From contig CAUJNA010000572.1 of the NCBI GenBank assembly GCA_963377175.1, positions 62,001 through 126,000 on the forward strand: DNA of 64,000 nt, given 5' to 3'. This stretch comes from Effrenium voratum (lineage: Eukaryota; Sar; Dinophyceae; Suessiales; Symbiodiniaceae). How positions within the stretch are numbered: position 1 is the stretch's first letter; each line of letters starts with the position of its first letter. The translations under genes were made by a program, and so were the position numbers. Below are positions 57,510 through 64,000 of this stretch, piece by piece. The notes under the pieces were generated by a model. The model was not told the origin of the DNA, did not search any database, and worked only from the letters and a program-made list of their open reading frames with translations.

Positions 57510-58832
57510 ATGTGGCCCAGATGTGTCAAGCTCATGGTGCTGGTTGTCAGCTCTTCGGCATTGGCGCTAGAGGCAGGTGTTCTACATGCATTCCCACCTG
57601 CACCTTCTCATCACGTGCCAAAGTTCAGAATTCGCGATCAGTTCACCGCCAAGGTTTTCACCGAAAGCTTTGTTGGGATTAATTCCGGCTGGATTGATGG
57701 CATCCTCATATACGATGCCACACTTGAGCGATACAACTTGAGATTGAACTCGGTGCTTCACAGCTTTGACAACTTCCAAATGAATTATACCAGGTTTGCC
57801 ACGAAGGACACCATGATGGAACGAATCCAGGATGCGTGCACAAACTTCAGCACGCGAGGTGCAGGTTTCTCCGGTTTATTCCAGATGTTTGCTCTCCATG
57901 GCCTGCATTTAGGACGAAGTCAGGTGAATGGAACTGAGTGCGACCTGTACCACATGCAGGTCCCATCAGTTTTCGCTTACAGTCGCAACATGAGCTTGTG
58001 CATCCAGGACGGTAACTCAACAGCTGGCGGTTTGCCACTGCAACTCGTTGGGAGCGATCAGCGCCACCCCCACATGACCTTTCATGACTTCAAAGGCTCT
58101 GTGGACAAAGAGCAGCTGCAGGTTCCAGACGCATGCAGGCACTTGCCGAAGCCTTGCGGAGATGGTGCTGTTCTGGAGCAGCGGATCTATTTGGCCCACC
58201 CGCGGAGCCGATACAACATCTCCGGCCAGGATGTGGCTGATGCAAGAGGAGATGCCGTCTTCATGTGTTTTGATATGTCAATGGCTTCGGCTGGCAACTA
58301 CAGTCTTGTGTCCTCCTATGACCTCCAGATCCTGCGGAACTTCTCCCAGTACACCAACTACCCGCCCAGCGGGAAGGGCTTTGGGGGCGATGACTTCCAT
58401 GTTGGAAGGCAGGTGCCTCTAGCCATTGGCCGGCATTCGGGCCAGTGTGAAGATGACAAGCACTGGCAAAACCGCATTGGTCAGTGGTTCTCCCTTTCTC
58501 CTGATGGACAATGCTCTCCAGGCGGGCATCTTGGCAAGGATTGCGCATGGCGCATCAGGAAGCGCGTTGCTACGATCGAATTGTCCTGCCTGTATGACAG
58601 GCATGGCTTGAAGGACATTTGCCACGGTGCTGTGGCTCCCTTTGAGGCCGCAACCATGGCCTTGCTGCGTGCTCTAGACTCGGAAGATGACGCCAAAGGT
58701 GGCTGTCCGAGGGTTAGAGATGCTGAATGTGCTGCACATCCCGCTTGCGCATTTTTGCAGGGAGATTGCTGTCCGCATGCGGACGGGGTCATGCTCGCAT
58801 GCTGCAATCAGTCCTTCGAGCTCATCGTTTGA
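57510..58832 (+). CDS. Single-exon secreted Cys-rich glycoprotein
   Basis: An uninterrupted frame from the ATG at 57510 to the TGA at 58830-58832 gives 440 residues. It starts with a signal peptide (MWPRCVKLMVLVVSSSALAL). Many N-glycosylation sequons follow (NYT, NFS, NGT, NMS, NST, NIS). The first half includes ATLERYNLRLNSVLHSFDNF and resembles a globular extracellular domain I cannot name. The C-terminal 40 residues form a Cys-rich module of the pattern C-x(3)-P-x-C-x(5)-GDCCPHADGVMLACC, a type I associate with secreted proteins of dinoflagellates and diatoms. Unlike its neighbours the gene has no intron. A CTCAG acceptor ends at 57448, 61 bases before the ATG, and could serve spliced-leader trans-splicing. 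Function is unknown; it is probably secreted or on the cell surface. Confidence 0.85.
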   Translation: MWPRCVKLMVLVVSSSALALEAGVLHAFPPAPSHHVPKFRIRDQFTAKVFTESFVGINSGWIDGILIYDATLERYNLRLNSVLHSFDNFQMNYTRFATKDTMMERIQDACTNFSTRGAGFSGLFQMFALHGLHLGRSQVNGTECDLYHMQVPSVFAYSRNMSLCIQDGNSTAGGLPLQLVGSDQRHPHMTFHDFKGSVDKEQLQVPDACRHLPKPCGDGAVLEQRIYLAHPRSRYNISGQDVADARGDAVFMCFDMSMASAGNYSLVSSYDLQILRNFSQYTNYPPSGKGFGGDDFHVGRQVPLAIGRHSGQCEDDKHWQNRIGQWFSLSPDGQCSPGGHLGKDCAWRIRKRVATIELSCLYDRHGLKDICHGAVAPFEAATMALLRALDSEDDAKGGCPRVRDAECAAHPACAFLQGDCCPHADGVMLACCNQSFELIV

Positions 58833-59185
58833 CCTGCCAGTAGCCACACTGCGATCAGCCAGCGCTCGAACCTTCCTCACAAGTCTCTATCCGAAAGTTA
58901 GGTCCTGGAACATCCTGCACGGAAATCTCCGAAGCATGTCCGTCGCAGCAGAGGCTAGAACAAAGCAGCGTTGCGCTTGGTTGCACTTTAGATTTCTACC
59001 AATTAAATTAAATTTGATGACATGTTTATTGTGTTTCTTTCGCAGCATGACAGAAGGTATATTTCTTATTGGCTCCCTGGACTCACAGAGAGTTGACCAT
59101 AATTTCATGTGGCGTGTTTCAAGGCAAGAGGTGGCTGGCCCTCCCATGATGAACTGTATGGTGAGGTTTGATGTTCTTTGAACAG

Positions 59186-59516
59186 CAAAAGGAGTTGCTG
59201 AAAAAGGTGGCAGAAGGATGGCGGTTGGTGCCCTGCACCCTTTTCCACTGGCGGCCTGCAGAAATGGCTGCGATTGTGGCGTATTCCCACAGGTACACTC
59301 CAGATCGAAGTGAGGCAGTTGCCATGTGCTCCAACTTGACGCCTTGCCTCTTGCTCGGTGGGCGGAGCAAAGAGTGAAGAGCGTCGTGCACTGGCGCAGG
59401 CCTTCGAAAGAAAGATTGATGCACAATTTGCGTGCGGCAATCCCTTCAGTCACCATGTCTCAGAAGAAGGTCACTCAAATCTCGGAGGCGGGCTTCCTTG
59501 GAAACTTGCGGCATGA
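59186..59516 (+). CDS. C-terminal exons of an unrecognised protein
   Basis: After the acceptor TTTGAACAG (59185), 59186-59292 reads QKELLKKVAEGWRLVPCTLF then HWRPAEMAAIVAYSHR up to a GT donor. Further on, 59345-59516 reads AKSEERRALAQAFERKIDAQ then FACGNPFSHHV, ending in TGA. The first frame also stays open without splicing to 59377, so an intron is likely but not proven. No family is recognised; upstream exons may lie at 58980-59165. Confidence 0.4.
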
Positions 59517-59589
59517 AACAAAACCTTTGTCGTTGTTGCAAGACTTTGGATTGTTCCCCCCCGAAGGGTTCTTCTTGTAAGAGCGCACC

Positions 59590-60680
59590 CTTCTTGCACA
59601 GACAGAGTCAGAGAGCACGCAGAGCGATGCACATAGACAAGATCGCCTACTTCTTGCACAGAGAGATAGCGTACAGAGCCTTGATCTGCTCAGTGCACGG
59701 AGCGACGGCTCACAGAGCTCTAACGCGCAAAGATTGCGCAGAGTTGCACAGAGAGCTGCGCAGAGATGTTACTCTGCGCCTACACGTGAGACATCATGAG
59801 ATGTTGCAGACAATACACATCAGATATCGTGTTGAGAGATGGCAGAGAGCTGCGAGCTACACGCAGATTTTACTTCATGATTGCACCACGAACGTCGTGC
59901 GATCGCGACCCTCCGCATGGGAGTGGGCAAAAGCCCAAGTGTTTTGCTTCCTTGTGGTGCTCATCGCAGATCAAGTTTTGGAATTTGTCGGTTGTTTATG
60001 AGAAATTCGAGCAGATAACTTGTGTGGAAAAAAGCACAAGGAGAACTTGCGCAGAAAAGCTTGCATCGAGAACTTGCGCAGACAAGCTTGCGCGAAGAAC
60101 TTGCACGAACCTGCGCAGATACAGCTGGAATACATGCGCAGAGAAATGTCCTTGCCGATCTCGCATGTTGTGCAGAGAAAGCTTGCGCAGATAAATGCGC
60201 CCAAAAGTTACTCAGAGAAAGCTTGCACAGAGAAAACCCGCGCAGAGAAACTTGCAGAGATACTTGCGCGGAGAAACCTTTGCCGAGAAAGTTCAACTTG
60301 CACAGAGAAGCTTGCGCAGATAACTTGAGCAGAGAAACTTGCACAGAACCATTTGCGACGAGAATGTTGCATGCATTTGTGTTGTGCCAATGTTGCAAGT
60401 TGTGCAGAGAAGAGTTTGCACTGATGAACTGCGCCAAAAGCTTGCGCAGAGAAAACTTGCGCAGAGAAACTTGCGCGGAGAAACCTTTACACAAAGATTG
60501 CGAGCTGAGAAAGTTTGCGAGGACAAACTTGCGCAGAGAGGCTCGCGCAGAGAAGCTTGCGCCAAGCAGTCTGCGGCGAAAACCTTGCGCAGAGAACTTG
60601 CATAGAGCAACTTGCGCAGCGGAAAAAGCTTGCAGAGAGAGCATTGCGCAGAGAAGCTGAGCAGAGAACCTGGCACAGAG
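59590..60680. repeat. Satellite of about 14-bp units (TTGCGCAGAGAAAC)
   Basis: Roughly 1.1 kb is built of diverged copies of TTGCGCAGAGAAAC, more ordered from 60030 to 60680. The unit rarely makes stops, so frames of over 200 codons exist on both strands (Cys/Arg/Glu-rich on +, Phe/Ser/Ala-rich on -). No start context, splice signal or family supports coding. Confidence 0.85.
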
Positions 60681-60689
60681 ACAACCTCG

Positions 60690-61540
60690 CCACGATCATG
60701 CTGTGTCGTTTCTTTGCGTCACTTATCTTCAGCTTGGTGCGCTTATGCGTCGGATCAACAAGCAGCCTGTCGCGGCTAAATGCTTTCGGGTCAACCGCCA
60801 TGTGGATGATGCTGTCGGCCGACTTGGCAGGCGGCACTCAAGTGCAGCTCCATTTACATGCGCGGGCCTTGGGCGGCACCTCACGATGAAAGATCCAACT
60901 GTTTGACGCTGGAACAAGAAGAACCATTTTGCCATCGGTTGGCCGACTTCAGCATCAGGCCTGTCATGGAGTCCCAGAAAGACCAAGTGCAGGAGCTGAT
61001 GAGCAGGCGAGTGGGAGGGTGGATGGCATTCCGCACGAGGACGTTTGGACTAAGCTTTGAATAGCCAACGCCAGCTTTCATAAAGATGTCGCTGATGCCT
61101 ACCGCCCGCTCTCTGCTTTTAAGCTCTCTAGGCTATAATCGCGGGACATAACATGTGTCTGGTCAATGGGTGATGGCCTACAGCTGTGGGATTTCTGGGC
61201 TGCAGTGTTTCAGCAATCAGCTTGATTATCAGGAGCTAAAGTACTGCTTTGGAGGGAGCACGCCGCTCATGATGCTGTTGGATGTCCGAGTTGTGTAGGC
61301 CGAGCAAGTCCACCCACTGCGAGGGCCTCATTGCTGATTCGACGCGGCGATTGAAGGAGCTTGGTGCAATGAAAATGACATAAACGCAACAAGCAAGTGA
61401 TCTAAGACAAACGACAACGTGCATGTCCTTGATGTGACCGGATTCCAGCTGCCTCCCCAAAGTCGAGCACTTCGCATGCGCGTTTTCTTCTTTTTCTCCG
61501 GGCTTGCGGTGTTTTCAAAAAACAACTCCAGCGTTTCCAG
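60690..61540. other. Intergenic stretch
   Basis: Short open frames only. 60835-61064 has a mildly protein-like frame (ADFSIRPVMESQKDQVQELM) but no partners. Confidence 0.35.
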
Positions 61541-63325
61541 CATGGCATGTGCCTGAGGTGGTGCTCTGGGGACAGCGGAGCTACCAGATCCTGCATGGCA
61601 TGGAGCGGGGGGCTGACGGACAGAGCCAATGGGGCAGGGTGCTGATCGAATTTGCGACGTCTCTTTGCCTTAGCTGCTTCGCTTCTTTGTTTTCACTACG
61701 CCTTACCCAGGAAGTCATCGCACCAGGGATAGTTGATGACTTCCACACACCGTTGGCCGGGCGTGGGGTGCAGTCGCTCATCTAAGCCTTGGGGCCAACA
61801 TGCCTTTGGTGCAGGCACATGACAGCGGGGCAAATGGGCTACCGCGCCCGCTGGGGGTTCGTATGGCCGTATGGCCGATGAAGCGTGGCTTTCGCGGCTC
61901 ACTTAAACCATGGTCTTGCCGTGTCCCCGCTAGAGCTGCCAGCTAGTGTTCCGGCTGGTGTGGCTAGATCCGTGATTGGTCGCTGCACTGGTGAGTGGGA
62001 CATGGGACTTTGGTCCTTGCCAGCTAGTGTTCTGGCTGGTGCGGCCAGATCTATGGTTGCTGCTGCTTCTGTTCACGGCGGGGCAGTGCCGCGCAATTTC
62101 GGCGGCCACAATGGGGAGGCCACCTTGCCAAAGCAAATGCTGGCACAGTCATTGCCGCGGGCTCCCGAGCGCGGGGAGAGGGAGGACACTTCGGCCAGCG
62201 AAAACACAGCTTCCGCCTTGATGCGCCTCAAGGTGCCCATTCATAGGGCTTTTGTTTGTACCACACACTTGCACTTCTCAGGCAAGGTAAGCGATATTCG
62301 CTTCAGCGACTCAAACAGGATAAGTAATTAGCATACTCTGGGACCTTCCAGCCTGCCTCAGCTTGCAGGGTTGCCTTCATAACGCTTGGTGCTTGTTGGA
62401 AGACGGAGTGCGCGCTTTTCCGCCACTTCGAACGCGGCACTTGAAGACACCTTGACCAAAATCTCTGGAGTTGGTCCCTGACACCAGGCTGAAGGCAATA
62501 AGTAGACTTCCCACGTGTCCAGGAACTTCGTCGCTTCGCGGCTTCGCTTCGCGAAAAGCTTCGGATGCTTGCGGTCCGACTGCTCGAGGTCCGACTGCTC
62601 TCGGGGCTCCTGGCACTGGCCGGGGCGGCGCAGCAGCGGCTCAAGGCGAGAGTCAGGTCTTGCAACATGTTGACCCATGAATCACCCCCTTGGGGTGTCC
62701 CTTTGGGATATGAAAACATCCGGGGTCAACATTAGGGGCTAAGGAAACCATTTGGGGCCCGAATTGCACGCAACCAGTGACATTGCCCCTTCCGAAGGTA
62801 AGGAGCGACAGTGAGCTTAGCATTGCCAATGCTGCTTCTGATTGGAGATGTGCAGGCGACTCTGGCGCCCAACACTGCTTGGGCCAAGGGTGTCTTCGGC
62901 GAAAGCGCCCTGGACTTGGTTGCCTTGATCGAATCGGCGATGACCAGACATAGGTGCAGCTGTTTGGATGCAGACATGCTTAGGATTGTTTTTTCAAAAC
63001 ATGCTTATCATTCGTCAAATATGGTGCTGTGGCATTTTTTTTGGCTAGGTCCCTCAGAGGCATCAATGCCGCTGGCACTCTGGCGCGGGGTTGATCCCCG
63101 AAGCCGCTGCCTTTGACCCAGGCTGGGGAGCTCAGTAGGGAATGACCCAGGGAGTTGGGAATGAACCTAAAGGAAACCAGAGGGGTTTACATTTCCTGGT
63201 CTCCTGCCAGGTGTGCAGAAGAGGGAGCGCCTTTGCGAGGAAGTTATGCTGGCGCAGCGCATCTATGAGCAGGCGTGGATGTGGGAGAGTGCGATGCGCA
63301 GAGTCGAGAGTGGTCATGTTCCCAG
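61541..63325 (+). CDS. Unrecognised multi-exon gene
   Basis: Exons with consistent borders are: 61541-61638 (VPEVVLWGQRSYQILHGMER, donor AGG|GTGCTG); 62049-62232 (GEATLPKQMLAQSLPRAPER, donor AAG|GTGCCC); 62559-62645 (LAVRLLEVRLLSGLLALAGA, GC donor); 62856 to about 62953 (WAKGVFGESALDLVALIESA); and 63219 to about 63325 (KRERLCEEVMLAQRIYEQAW, SAMRRVESGHVP). The exon at 62559 joins that at 62856 in phase. The protein would be largely helical with charged surfaces; no domain is recognised and both ends are undefined. Confidence 0.42.
61938..62055. repeat. Direct duplication of about 36 bp, 81 bp apart
   Basis: GCCAGCTAGTGTTCCGGCTG continuing through GGCTAGATC (from about 61938) is repeated at about 62019 with four changes. 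The second copy overlaps the acceptor of the exon starting at 62049 (GCGGCCAG), and the first has an equivalent GGCTAG, so a splice acceptor has been duplicated. Confidence 0.8.
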
Positions 63326-63387
63326 TTTCGTGTTTGTCGCATTGAAGGAAGTGCGCTTTGAGCCTGTTGCAAATGAAATGTGGGTGG

Positions 63388-63430
63388 GCATGGGTCAATA
63401 GTAAGCCAGGGCCGCAGATTTTAGTTGCGT
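63388..63430. mobile_element. Family A element, left fragment
   Basis: TGGGCATGGGTCAATAGTAA followed by CCGCAGATTTTAGTTG matches the left end and core of family A; the right end is absent. Confidence 0.5.
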
Positions 63431-64000
63431 GAATCTACCGGAACATCTTGGGATCACCCCGATTTTCCCATGTCTAACATGTCCACTGCGAAGAATGCCG
63501 GACGGCCTTCGTTCGTCGCGCTCGCAGGACACTGCAGCTCACGATTTGGTGGCCGGGGCCCAAGACCAGCTGGGCACTGCGAAGCATGGATTTTCAGCAC
63601 CCACTGCTTGATCACTGGGGGCGTTCCAATACAACTGTCCGTCAAAGTCGGGGCTTCCCAATTGCAAGAAGCTCCACTGCTGCAGAATTGGCAATACGGG
63701 GCAAAGCTATACCATCAATGCAACGCCTATACGAGACCATTGCTGAACCAATATCAAATCAGTTCTTAGCCAAACATATACCAATACCAATAATTACTCA
63801 ACCAATACTGAACCAATACCACTAAAGCAATCAAACCAATTCCAAACCAGGACAAACCAGTACCAAGCAATACTAACACTTCTTAGAGGAGGGCGGGTGA
63901 CTATTCTGAGTTCTAAGGCATGACCAGGGGGCCAAGTGATTCCATCAACCATCAACATTGGATTCCCCTTGAGCTACTGTCTATGTTTCTTTTCTTGAAC
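63431..64000. other. 3' edge of window, no supportable gene
   Basis: The region 63735-63880 is rich in AACCAATA and ACCAATACCA-type units, an imperfect simple repeat. Open frames before it are short and without motifs. Confidence 0.4.

Noticed and set aside
59961..60660. Two opposing frames of 212 and 227 codons
   Set aside because: Both are produced by the stop-poor 14-bp satellite; amino-acid content is just the translated repeat.

Overview
This window looks like nuclear DNA of a dinoflagellate (Symbiodinium-type). Genes are broken into many short exons by introns that often start with GC instead of GT and end in AG. Exon-intron borders often carry short direct repeats such as AGGC. Long stretches between genes hold microsatellites, a satellite array and small elements with terminal inverted repeats. 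Every gene or exon I can support reads on the + strand, which fits the one-way gene clusters of these algae. No rRNA, tRNA, CRISPR or bacterial-style operon was recognised.

Layout. 1-720: 3' pieces of one or two genes. 3.47-4.4 kb: a coding-like region with an in-frame stop. 5.67-8.18 kb: a three-exon choline-transporter-like (SLC44/CTL) gene. 8.2-17.9 kb: mostly repeats, with a strong foldback at 9.0 kb and an ATG/GTG microsatellite at 10.9 kb. 17.99-23.07 kb: an 11-exon gene that I could splice in frame from start to stop; it encodes a secretory-pathway multi-pass membrane protein with a long His/Asp/Glu/Ala-rich domain and matches no family I know. 23.98-28.06 kb: a nucleotide-sugar/PAPS transporter-like (SLC35B/UAA) gene, seen as conserved exons. 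29-33 kb: scattered unrecognised exons. 33.16-35.17 kb: a fucosyltransferase-like glycosyltransferase.

38.7-42.5 kb: exons of a leucine-rich-repeat protein. 44.6-48.2 kb: unrecognised helical-looking exons. 48.58-49.04 kb: a block of nested hairpins next to an ATT microsatellite. 49.1-53.07 kb: an EF-hand calcium-binding protein, with a large CTTG array in its last intron. 53.3-54.5 kb: a secreted or membrane protein with a three-helix C-terminus. 55-57.4 kb: unrecognised exons. 57.51-58.83 kb: a complete single-exon secreted Cys-rich glycoprotein. 59.2-59.5 kb: C-terminal exons. 59.6-60.7 kb: a TTGCGCAGAGAAAC satellite. 61.5-63.3 kb: another unrecognised multi-exon gene.

The genes do not form an obvious pathway. 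Several (SLC44-like, SLC35B-like, glycosyltransferase, His-rich membrane protein, secreted glycoprotein) act in membranes or the secretory route, but I see nothing that ties them functionally. The most novel items are the His-rich membrane protein, a family of about 110-bp inverted-repeat elements that often end just before exons, and the hairpin block at 48.6-49.0 kb. Splice sites were assigned by eye from frame continuity and boundary signals; transcript data would settle them.
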